In this document: positions 1 through 6,076 of the stretch, piece after piece
Layout of the letters: every line of letters starts with the position of its first letter
Position numbering within the stretch: position 1 is the first letter of the stretch
From: an uncultured Clostridium sp.
Lineage (GTDB): Bacteria > Bacillota > Clostridia > TANB77 > CAG-508
Reading direction: 5' to 3'
Length of the DNA: 11,669 nt
NCBI GenBank assembly: GCA_900556945.1
Contig: USQP01000008.1
Span: forward strand, 1-11,669
The notes under the pieces: model-generated
The model's database searches: none
What the model saw: only the letters and a program-made list of their open reading frames with translations
What the model was told of the DNA's origin: nothing
Program-made: the position numbers and the translations under genes

Positions 1-33
1 TCGTCGGCAGCGTCAGATGTGTATAAGAGACAG
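1..33. other. Illumina Nextera read-1 adapter (sequencing artefact)
   Basis: The first 33 bases match the Nextera transposase read-1 adapter. Bases 15-33 are the 19-bp Tn5 mosaic end AGATGTGTATAAGAGACAG. The match is complete and sits exactly at the sequence end, so this is untrimmed library sequence and not a genomic transposon. Genomic sequence begins at base 34. Confidence 0.98.
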
Positions 34-733
34 CTTGCATTTTTATTTTAGACTCATCAATTGTAATTATTGTACTACAAAACTTAGGAACTACATTTAA
101 AGCATTATTCTTACAATCAATTTCTTTAATTTGAATAGTAGAAAAAGGATTTGAATTTTCATATTTCATAGAAAGAGAGCAATTTAAAATTGATTTTTCA
201 GCATAAATACAAGGAAAATCAGCATCTGGACTAAAGCCAAAATTAGGTATCTCCTCAATTTCTTTGTAATGTTTGATACATTTCCAATCTTTTTCTTCAT
301 TTAGCCCTAAAATTAGTCGAACTCTTTTATGGATTTTGCAATTTTCCATAACTGCTTTCATGGCATATAGAGAGCTAATAACAGGCCCTTTGTCATCAAC
401 AGCACCCCTGCCAAATATTTTGTTATCGGAAATTGTGGCACTAAATGGGGGAAAAGTCCAACCTTCGCCTTCTGGAACAACATCTAAGTGTCCGACTATT
501 CCAATTAATTCTTCTCCTTCACCGAATTCTATATAACCACAGTATCCATCTAAATTTTTAGTTCGAAATCCTAATTTTTTACCTAAATCTAAAATGTATT
601 CTAAAGCCTTATTAGCATTTTCTCCAAATGGTTTCAAGGGATCATTTGAGTTACTATAAACACTTGGAATGCGAATTAATTCTTGGGTTTTTTCTATGAT
701 TTCATCTTTTAAATAATCAATATAATCTAACAT
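34..733 (-). CDS. pepV: PepV/Sapep-like M20 family dipeptidase, partial (C-terminus missing)
   Basis: Metal-dependent cytosolic peptidase that probably cleaves dipeptides or removes N-terminal residues from short peptides. About 233 residues are visible; family members are usually about 460-470, so roughly half is lost at the contig end. The M20 metal-site motifs occur in order: GHLDVVPEGEGW (H82, D84), GRGAVDDKGP (bridging D113), LNEEKDWKC (E146 as likely general base, E147 as ligand) and SPDADFP (probably D170). The NEE-x2-W-x-C and PDADFP forms are typical of the PepV/Sapep subgroup rather than DapE or ArgE. Residues after about 180 look like the start of the lid domain. The ATG at 733 has an AAAGGA ribosome binding site 8-9 bases upstream. 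It is divergent from the transketolase genes. The subgroup is fairly sure; the substrate is inferred. Confidence 0.88.
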
Positions 734-763
734 ATAACCAGTCCTTTCTATTTATATATAGTT

Positions 764-772
764 ATTATATCA
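764..772 (-). promoter_or_regulatory. Extended -10 promoter of the dipeptidase gene
   Basis: On the minus strand bases 772 to 764 read TGATATAAT, a perfect TGnTATAAT extended -10. No good -35 is visible 16-18 bases further upstream, which is common for extended -10 promoters. The predicted transcript starts near 757, leaving a leader of about 24 nt before the ATG at 733. Confidence 0.6.
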
Positions 773-827
773 TAAGATAAAATATAACAGAAATTTTTTT
801 ATTAAGGTAGTAAAAATAATAAAGTTG

Positions 828-836
828 TGTTATATT
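828..836 (+). promoter_or_regulatory. Extended -10 promoter of the transketolase genes
   Basis: TGTTATATT at 828-836 fits an extended -10 (TGnTATAAT with one mismatch). No convincing -35 lies at the right distance. Predicted transcription start is near 843, just ahead of the AAAGGAGAG ribosome binding site. It lies about 55 bases from the divergent dipeptidase promoter, so one regulator could affect both, but no operator is recognisable. Confidence 0.45.
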
Positions 837-864
837 AAATTTAGAGTAAAGGAGAGTGATTTTT

Positions 865-1689
865 TTGAGAATCATGCAAATAGACGAATTGCAAGAAATG
901 GCAAAGGAGATTAGGAAAGGAATTATAGAACAAGTATATGATGCTGCTTCAGGACATCCCGGAGGTTCACTTTCAATAGCAGATATTCTAACGGTGCTAT
1001 ATTTTAATGAATTAAAGATAGATGAAAAAAATCCGAAATGGGAAGATAGAGATAGAATGGTTTTATCAAAAGGGCATTGTTCGCCTGCATTATATAGTTG
1101 TTTAGCTAATAGAGGATTCTTCGATACAAAGGAGCTAAAAAGTTTTAGAAATATTGACAGCAATCTACAAGGACATCCGGATATGAATAAAGTGCCTGGA
1201 GTAGATATGACAACAGGCTCATTGGGACAAGGAATATCGGTAGCAACAGGAATGGCGATAGCAGGAAAGTTAGATAAAAAGGACTATCGCGTTTACTGTG
1301 TACTAGGAGATGGTGAAATAGAAGAAGGGCAAGTTTGGGAAGCGGCAATGTCAGCGAATAAATACAAACTAGATAATTTATGCGTTATTGTTGATAATAA
1401 TAATTTACAAATAGATGGGACAATTGAAGAAGTTATGAGTTCTTATCCAATTGATGAGAAATTTAGAAGTTTTGGATTCCAAGTTATTAAGATTGATGGA
1501 CATGATATAGATGAGATTATAAAAGCTTTTGAAGTAGCAAGACAAATAAAAGGGAAGCCTACTTGTATAATTGCTAAAACCGTAAAAGGAAAAGGTGTAT
1601 CTTTTATGGAAAATCAAGTTGGATGGCATGGAAAAGCGCCAAATGAAGAAGAATACAAGCAAGCTATGAAGGAATTAAGGAAAGAGTGA
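865..1689 (+). CDS. tktA: Transketolase, N-terminal subunit
   Basis: First half of a split transketolase. With the next gene it forms the thiamine-diphosphate enzyme that moves two-carbon ketol units between sugar phosphates in the pentose phosphate pathway. At 274 residues it has the usual length of this subunit. GHPGGSL (30-36) and GDGEIEEGQ (from 148) through NNNLQIDG (178-185) form the diphosphate and Mg-binding GDG-x(n)-NN motif; SKGHCSPALY is also family-typical. Start choice: GGAG of the ribosome binding site is at 851-854. The TTG at 865 lies at normal spacing, whereas ATG 874 is 18 bases away and GTG 856 overlaps the site, so TTG is preferred; all three are in frame. The TGA stop lies in the left arm of a small palindrome. 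Function is certain; only the start is open. Confidence 0.95.
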   Translation: MRIMQIDELQEMAKEIRKGIIEQVYDAASGHPGGSLSIADILTVLYFNELKIDEKNPKWEDRDRMVLSKGHCSPALYSCLANRGFFDTKELKSFRNIDSNLQGHPDMNKVPGVDMTTGSLGQGISVATGMAIAGKLDKKDYRVYCVLGDGEIEEGQVWEAAMSANKYKLDNLCVIVDNNNLQIDGTIEEVMSSYPIDEKFRSFGFQVIKIDGHDIDEIIKAFEVARQIKGKPTCIIAKTVKGKGVSFMENQVGWHGKAPNEEEYKQAMKELRKE

Positions 1690-1718
1690 GACAAAAGGGA
1701 CAGTCTTTAAGTGTCTCA
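1687..1718. repeat. REP-like imperfect palindrome between the transketolase genes
   Basis: Outer arms TGAGACA (1687-1693) and TGTCTCA (1712-1718) pair perfectly. Inside them GGGAC (1697-1701) can pair with GTCTT (1703-1707) using two G-T wobbles. The pattern TGAGACA-GGGACAGTC-TGTCTCA resembles degraded REP-type palindromes scattered in many bacterial genomes. This assignment is from memory of the motif, not a search. It is not followed by a T-run, so it is not an intrinsic terminator. Confidence 0.45.
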
Positions 1719-1735
1719 TAAATTAGGCAGAAAAA

Positions 1736-1763
1736 TGTCGAAAAAATAATAAGAAATGTCAAA
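1736..1763 (+). promoter_or_regulatory. Two Spo0A-box-like heptamers ahead of tktB (tentative)
   Basis: TGTCGAA at 1736-1742 and TGTCAAA at 1757-1763 both fit the core TGTCRAA of the Spo0A box and lie in the same orientation exactly 21 bases apart, about two helical turns. In DNA this A/T-rich a single match is expected by chance in a window of this size; the spaced pair is what makes it notable. No matching promoter is visible nearby. Confidence 0.2.
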
Positions 1764-1812
1764 AAATGAGGTATTTAAAATTTGTACCCTTTTTTGAAAG
1801 GAGAATAAGAAT

Positions 1813-2739
1813 ATGAAAGAAGAGAGAAAAGCAACACGTCAAAGCTATGGAGAAGCCTTGGTAGAATTAGGAAAAGAAAATGAAAGCGTGGTTGTATTAG
1901 ATGCCGATTTATCAAGTGCAACGAAAACGAGTTTATTTGCCAAGGAATTCCCAACCCGCTTTTTTGATATGGGAATTGCAGAAGCAAATATGATGGGAAT
2001 AGCTGCTGGCTTTGCAACTTGCGGGAAAATATCATATGCAAGTACATTTGCAGTATTTGCAGCTGGAAGAGCTTATGACCAAATACGAAACAGTATTTGT
2101 TATCCAAAATTAAATGTGAAAATTTGTGCAACTCATGCTGGGATAACTGTTGGTGAAGATGGTGCAACACATCAGATGTTAGAAGACATTTCTATGATGA
2201 GGACTTTACCAAACATAATTGTCATGTCAACTTCAGATGATGCTCAAACGAAATGGGCGGTAAAAGAAATAGCAAAAATAAAAGGACCTGTTTATTTGCG
2301 ATTATCAAGAATGAAAACGGGTGAAATTTATAATCAAAATCAAAAATTTGAAATTGGAAAAGCTATTCAAATAGGAAATGGAACAGACGGAACTGTATTT
2401 GCAACAGGAGTTACAGTTGAACAAGCCTTAATTGCACAAAAAGAATTAAAAGAAAAAGGAATTCAAATTAGAGTGGTAGATATTCATACAATTAAACCAT
2501 TAGATAAAGAAATAATTATAAAATGTGCAAAAGAAACGAAAAAATTAGTATCAATAGAAGACCATAATATAATGGGAGGATTGGGGTCTGCCATAAGTGA
2601 AGTATTAACAGAAGAGTATCCAGCAAAATTAGAGAGAATGGGAATTAGTGATACTTTTGGGAAATCCGGAAAGGCAGAAAAATTGATGGAATATTTTGGA
2701 ATTACAGCAACAGAGATTATGAAGAAGTTTAGCAAATGA
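1813..2739 (+). CDS. tktB: Transketolase, C-terminal subunit
   Basis: Second half of the split transketolase, carrying the pyrimidine-binding and C-terminal domains; it completes the active site with the product of the preceding gene. At 308 residues it is normal for this subunit. GIAEANM at 54-60 contains the expected catalytic glutamate (E57) that activates thiamine diphosphate. DADLSSATKT (30-39), the stretch STFAVFAAGRAYDQIR and THAGITVGEDGATHQ are all typical transketolase segments. The C-terminal domain runs from about residue 190 to the end. The ATG at 1813 follows AAAGGAG (1797-1803) by nine bases. The 123-base gap to tktA is longer than usual for this pair and holds a REP-like palindrome; no terminator is seen there, so co-transcription is likely. 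It could resemble the DXP synthase C-domain, but the split partner excludes that. Confidence 0.95.
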   Translation: MKEERKATRQSYGEALVELGKENESVVVLDADLSSATKTSLFAKEFPTRFFDMGIAEANMMGIAAGFATCGKISYASTFAVFAAGRAYDQIRNSICYPKLNVKICATHAGITVGEDGATHQMLEDISMMRTLPNIIVMSTSDDAQTKWAVKEIAKIKGPVYLRLSRMKTGEIYNQNQKFEIGKAIQIGNGTDGTVFATGVTVEQALIAQKELKEKGIQIRVVDIHTIKPLDKEIIIKCAKETKKLVSIEDHNIMGGLGSAISEVLTEEYPAKLERMGISDTFGKSGKAEKLMEYFGITATEIMKKFSK

Positions 2740-2778
2740 AAAATGGTACGATTTACTTTAGTTTGAAGGATAACGGTG

Positions 2779-2800
2779 AATATTTTTATAGAAAAATATT
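2779..2800. repeat. Perfect 9-bp inverted repeat downstream of tktB
   Basis: AATATTTTT (2779-2787) and AAAAATATT (2792-2800) are perfect inverted arms around a four-base loop. No T-run follows on either strand, so it is a poor intrinsic terminator. Its right arm abuts the -35 element of the next promoter, which would suit an operator, but an all-A/T palindrome is weak evidence in this genome. Confidence 0.4.
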
Positions 2801-2828
2801 TGCTAATAAGTTTATAGTATGTTATAAT
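2800..2828 (+). promoter_or_regulatory. Promoter of the cysteine-rich small gene
   Basis: A perfect extended -10 (TGTTATAAT, hexamer at 2823-2828) lies 17 bases after TTGCTA (2800-2805), a 4/6 match to the -35 consensus. Predicted start is near 2835, giving a leader of about 25 nt to the ATG at 2860. Confidence 0.7.
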
Positions 2829-2859
2829 TAAATTATTATTTTGTAAAGGAGGGTGTCTT

Positions 2860-3003
2860 ATGGCATGTAAATGTCAAAAGCCCTGCAAAAAGGACATATG
2901 CTGTAGTATATGTTCAAAGTTAAAGACTTGCGAATACCGGTGTAAAAATTGCACACCAAAAACGCAAGAAAAACAGGAGTCTAAACCGAAAAAAGAGGAT
3001 TAG
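2860..3003 (+). CDS. Small cysteine-rich protein of unknown function (47 aa)
   Basis: A 47-residue reading frame with nine cysteines at positions 3, 5, 9, 14, 15, 18, 24, 28 and 31 (C-x-C-x3-C-x4-CC-x2-C-x5-C-x3-C-x2-C), followed by a lysine/glutamate-rich tail ending KPKKED. No signal peptide or membrane segment is present, so it is probably cytosolic; its cysteines suggest binding of zinc or another metal. That is inference. I recall similar short proteins with KPCxKDICC in clostridia and their phages but know no assigned function. Evidence that it is real: a near-perfect ribosome binding site (AAAGGAGGG, seven bases before the ATG), an extended -10 promoter just upstream, and an intrinsic terminator overlapping the stop codon. 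It is therefore a monocistronic unit between the transketolase and ftsEX operons. Confidence 0.82.
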   Translation: MACKCQKPCKKDICCSICSKLKTCEYRCKNCTPKTQEKQESKPKKED

Positions 3004-3018
3004 GCTCCTCTCTTTTTT
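2994..3018 (+). terminator. Intrinsic terminator of the cysteine-rich gene
   Basis: AGAGGA (2994-2999) pairs with TCCTCT (3006-3011) around a six-base loop that contains the TAG stop, followed by C and six Ts. This is a standard rho-independent terminator; it separates this gene from ftsE. Confidence 0.85.
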
Positions 3019-3117
3019 ATATGCCAGGAAAATCAGCATAATATAACAACTTCCGATAGAAGACAAATCAGGCTTTTGGTAAAATAAAAAGAAGGTTCAT
3101 AATGGGACAAATTTCTA

Positions 3118-3151
3118 TCTTTTTTTGCATAAAAACTATTGCAAAAAAAGA
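3118..3151. repeat. 12-bp perfect inverted repeat at the ftsE promoter
   Basis: TCTTTTTTTGCA (3118-3129) and TGCAAAAAAAGA (3140-3151) are perfect inverted arms with a 10-base spacer. The right arm covers the -35 hexamer of the ftsE promoter at 3139-3144. The arms hold a GCA/TGC core, so this is not merely an A/T run. It is placed like a repressor operator; no T-run follows to make it a terminator. Confidence 0.55.
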
Positions 3152-3167
3152 ACTTTATTGTTATGAT
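3139..3167 (+). promoter_or_regulatory. Promoter of the ftsE-ftsX-hydrolase operon
   Basis: TTGCAA (3139-3144), a 17-base spacer and TATGAT (3162-3167), preceded by TG at 3159-3160 to give an extended -10. Predicted start is near 3174, leaving a leader of about 57 nt. An 11-base direct repeat ATTAGATAGAA occurs at 3166-3176 and again at 3196-3206, 30 bases apart, overlapping the -10 and the leader. Confidence 0.75.
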
Positions 3168-3230
3168 TAGATAGAATGGAAAAGAGTATAGATAATTAGA
3201 TAGAAAAACAAAAGGTAAGGAGTGCTAAAA

Positions 3231-3917
3231 ATGATAGAATTTAGAAATGTAACAAAGACGTATGATACAGGAACAAAAGCTGTAAAAAATGCTAATTTTG
3301 TTATAGATAAAGGTGAATTTGCTTTCTTAGTAGGCTCATCAGGAAGTGGAAAGTCAACATTAATAAAACTTATTTTAAAAGAGGAGGAACCAACTTCAGG
3401 AAGTATTATTATTAATGGAAAAGATACAACTTTTTTAAAGCCAAGTAGAATTCCCTATTTAAGAAGAAGTATGGGAGTTGTATTTCAAGATTTTAGACTT
3501 TTACCAGACAAAACTGTTTATGATAACGTTGCTTATGCTATGTATATTGTAAGAGCAACTCCAAGACATATTAGGAGACAGGTACCAATGGTGCTTTCAT
3601 TGGTAGGACTAAGCGGAAAGGCTAAAATGTACCCAAATGAATTATCCGGAGGAGAGCAACAAAGAGTGGCTTTAGCAAGAGCATTAGTAAATAATCCATC
3701 TATGCTAATTGCAGATGAGCCAACAGGAAACTTAGATCCAGAAACAGCATGGGATATTATGAATTTATTAAACGATATCAATATGAGAGGAACAACAGTT
3801 GTCGTTGCAACACATGCAAAAGATATTGTGGATAAGATGAAAAAAAGAGTAATACATATTCGCAAAGGCGAAATAATTAGAGATGATAAAAAAGGTGGGT
3901 ATGATTGTGAAATATAA
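3231..3917 (+). CDS. ftsE: Cell division ATP-binding protein FtsE
   Basis: ATPase of the FtsEX complex, bound to the cytoplasmic face of the membrane protein FtsX. Its ATP cycle is thought to drive FtsX and so activate cell-wall hydrolases outside. At 228 residues it has the typical FtsE length. All ABC motifs are intact: Walker A GSSGSGKST (35-43), Q-loop Q86, signature LSGGEQQR (138-145), Walker B ending in D162-E163, D-loop NLD (167-169) and switch H195. FQDFRLLPDKTVYDNVAYA is characteristic of FtsE rather than other ABC ATPases. The ATG at 3231 sits about eight bases after a TAAGGAG ribosome binding site; the in-frame GTG at 3222 overlaps that site and is unlikely. The 3' end overlaps the start of ftsX, indicating coupled translation. 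Confidence 0.96.
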   Translation: MIEFRNVTKTYDTGTKAVKNANFVIDKGEFAFLVGSSGSGKSTLIKLILKEEEPTSGSIIINGKDTTFLKPSRIPYLRRSMGVVFQDFRLLPDKTVYDNVAYAMYIVRATPRHIRRQVPMVLSLVGLSGKAKMYPNELSGGEQQRVALARALVNNPSMLIADEPTGNLDPETAWDIMNLLNDINMRGTTVVVATHAKDIVDKMKKRVIHIRKGEIIRDDKKGGYDCEI

Positions 3918-4809
3918 CAGATTAGGATATTTAATAGGTGAAGGTTTTAGTAACGTATTTAAAAATAAAAAATCGACTGGTGCATCACTTATGATTATGT
4001 GTGCAACGATGATTATATTTGGAATATTCTTAATACTTGGAGAAAATATCAATCATTTTGTAAAAGAAATTGAATCTGCACAAGGAATACAAGTTTTTAT
4101 TAAAAATGAAGCAACACAAGATCAGATAGAAGAACTAGGAGATAAAATAAGAAAAGTAGACGGTGTAAGTACAATTGAATATGTTTCAAAAGAGGCTGCA
4201 CTCGATCAGATGAAAGAAAAATTTGGTGATAAGAGAGATTTACTAGAAGGTTATGAGGGAGAGAATAACATATTTACAGCTTCTTATGTGGTAACACTTA
4301 CTGATTTAAAACAAAGTCAAACGATCCAAGATCAAATTTTAACTTTTGATTCTGTAAAGAAAATAACAAGTAAAGATGAAACAGTTACTACTTTAATTAA
4401 TTTAGCAAATGGAATTAAAATAGTAACAGGCGTTATTTTAATTTTATTAATTGTTATATCAATATTTATTATAGCTAATACCATTAAACTTACCGTACAT
4501 GCTAGAAGGAAAGAGATTTCAATTATGAAATATGTAGGAGCAACCAATGGATTTATAAGATGGCCTTTTATTGTTGAAGGTATGATCATTGGCGTATTTG
4601 CAAGTATAATTTCTATTATAATAGTAGGAACAGCATATAGCTTTTTGGCACAACAAATAGTAAACTCTCAATTTATGCAAGTCATTAATATGAGTCTAAT
4701 TAGTTTTGCGGATATGTTTAATTCAATTATATTTGTATACATGCTATTAGGAATTGGAATTGGAGCGCTTGGAAGTGTGATATCTATGAGAAAATATTTA
4801 AAGGTATAA
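3907..4809 (+). CDS. ftsX: Cell division membrane protein FtsX
   Basis: Membrane partner of FtsE that passes its ATPase state to peptidoglycan hydrolases outside the cell. It has the FtsX layout: a short cytoplasmic N-terminus, membrane segment 1 (about 25-45), an extracellular domain (about 46-165) that should contact the coiled-coil hydrolases, then segments 2-4 (about 172-194, 219-242 and 272-292). HARRKEISIMKYVGAT after segment 2 is the conserved cytoplasmic loop. The GTG at 3907 is eight bases after GGTGG and would give 300 residues. In-frame ATG 3901 and ATG 3883 are alternatives; 3901 is only two bases from that site. Any choice overlaps ftsE (stop at 3915-3917). The ftsX stop is 10 bases before the next gene, so translation of the cluster is probably coupled. 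Confidence 0.93.
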   Translation: MKYNRLGYLIGEGFSNVFKNKKSTGASLMIMCATMIIFGIFLILGENINHFVKEIESAQGIQVFIKNEATQDQIEELGDKIRKVDGVSTIEYVSKEAALDQMKEKFGDKRDLLEGYEGENNIFTASYVVTLTDLKQSQTIQDQILTFDSVKKITSKDETVTTLINLANGIKIVTGVILILLIVISIFIIANTIKLTVHARRKEISIMKYVGATNGFIRWPFIVEGMIIGVFASIISIIIVGTAYSFLAQQIVNSQFMQVINMSLISFADMFNSIIFVYMLLGIGIGALGSVISMRKYLKV

Positions 4810-4819
4810 AGGAGAGAAC

Positions 4820-6025
4820 ATGCGTAAGATTTTATGTGTTGTTTTAGCTTTTGCAATTTGTAGTTTTAGTATATTTTCATATGTACAAGCAGAAAATACA
4901 GCAACAGATTTACAAACAGAAAGAGAAGAATTACAAAATCAAATAAATGATGCGAATGGACAATTAGAAGATGTACAAAACGAGTTATCGGAGAATTTGC
5001 AACAAGTTCAGAAATTAGATGAAAAGATTTCTACTTCACAGCAAGAGTTGGATGAGATAAATACTAAAATTGCAGAATTGCAAACATCGATGGAAGAAGT
5101 CGAAGCTAAATTAGAGGAAGCAGAAGAAAATTATAAGAAACAAAAAGAACTATTAGATAGCAGATTAATTGCTGTATATGAATCAAGTGATACACAATAT
5201 TTAGATGTTATTTTAAGCTCTCAAAGTGTTTCTGAATTCTTATCCAATTATTTCCTAATTACAGAGCTTGCGACAAAAGATACAGAACTTTTAGAAGAAA
5301 TGCAAGAGAGAAAACAGGGCATAGAAAATTCTAAAAAACAAATAGAAAACAGCAAAGAACAGCTAGCTGTAATGAAAGCAAATCAAACAAAAACATCTAA
5401 GGTATTAGAAAATACCAAAACGGTAAGAGAAAATTTTATTTCAAAATTATCGGAACAAGAAAAGTCTATTCAAGAGCAGATTGATGAGTATAATACTAGA
5501 TTTGCTGAAATTAATAGTGAAATACTTAAACTGTCTATGGATGGAATTGATACACAATATATAGGAGGAGAACTGGCTTGGCCAGTTCCAGGATATACTA
5601 GAATTAGTTCAAAATATGGAATGAGAACCCATCCGATTACAGGAGTATATAAATTACATACGGGTGTTGACATTAGTGCACCAATGGGAGCAAATTTTAT
5701 TGCAGCCAATGATGGAATTGTCACAAAAGCGGGCTATAATGCTGCTTATGGTAATATGGTAATAATCGATCATGGAGGCGGAGTTTCTACTTTATATGCA
5801 CATGGCTCAGAAATTTTAGTACAAGTAGGACAATCTGTAAAAAGAGGAGAAGTTGTACTAAAGGTAGGTTCGACTGGCTATTCAACAGGGCCACATGCTC
5901 ATTTTGAAGTGAGACTAAATGGTGTTGTTACTGACCCAATGCCATATATTACAAATGGGTTAGTACCTGAGACACAAACAAGTACAGAAAAGCAAGATAC
6001 AGCAGAAGGAGAAAATCCAACATAG
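4820..6025 (+). CDS. Secreted coiled-coil M23 peptidoglycan endopeptidase, FtsEX-linked (first copy)
   Basis: Predicted cell-wall hydrolase controlled by FtsEX, comparable in role to CwlO or PcsB and in layout to EnvC-type proteins. A signal peptide (about 1-24, ending VQA) precedes a long glutamine/glutamate/lysine-rich coiled coil (about 27-240) and a C-terminal LytM/M23 domain. Unlike EnvC, which is a catalytically dead activator, this copy keeps H280 and D284 (HTGVD), H328 (YAH) and H359/H361 (HAH), so it should bind zinc and cut peptide cross-links. A hydrophilic tail of about 20 residues (LVPETQ to NPT) follows the domain. The ATG is five bases after GGAG and only 10 bases after ftsX. 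It shares the segment pattern YxKQxELLxxRLxA and LSNYFLxTEL with the next gene, so the two are paralogues. Confidence 0.92.
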   Translation: MRKILCVVLAFAICSFSIFSYVQAENTATDLQTEREELQNQINDANGQLEDVQNELSENLQQVQKLDEKISTSQQELDEINTKIAELQTSMEEVEAKLEEAEENYKKQKELLDSRLIAVYESSDTQYLDVILSSQSVSEFLSNYFLITELATKDTELLEEMQERKQGIENSKKQIENSKEQLAVMKANQTKTSKVLENTKTVRENFISKLSEQEKSIQEQIDEYNTRFAEINSEILKLSMDGIDTQYIGGELAWPVPGYTRISSKYGMRTHPITGVYKLHTGVDISAPMGANFIAANDGIVTKAGYNAAYGNMVIIDHGGGVSTLYAHGSEILVQVGQSVKRGEVVLKVGSTGYSTGPHAHFEVRLNGVVTDPMPYITNGLVPETQTSTEKQDTAEGENPT

Positions 6026-6076
6026 AATTAAAACAATAAGAAAAATTTACTAAAAATAAAAAAATGGGAGGAACTT

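Noticed and set aside
15..33. Tn5 mosaic end as a sign of a genomic transposon
   Set aside because: It is preceded by the exact Nextera read-1 tail and is at the contig end, so it is library adapter.
273..536. 87-codon plus-strand reading frame
   Set aside because: It lies fully opposite the dipeptidase gene, whose minus-strand product has clear M20 motifs. The plus frame has no ribosome site or recognisable domain.
765..1163. 132-codon minus-strand reading frame opposite tktA
   Set aside because: It is antisense to conserved transketolase sequence. Its composition (Ser/Phe/Leu-rich) is typical of antisense frames in A/T-rich genes.
1775..2170. 131-codon minus-strand reading frame opposite tktB
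   Set aside because: It overlaps a certain gene, is rich in His/Leu/Gln as expected from reverse reading, and has no supporting signals.
3019..3117. Possible riboswitch or T-box leader before ftsE
   Set aside because: The stretch lies upstream of the predicted start point and shows no conserved riboswitch or T-box core or terminator pair.
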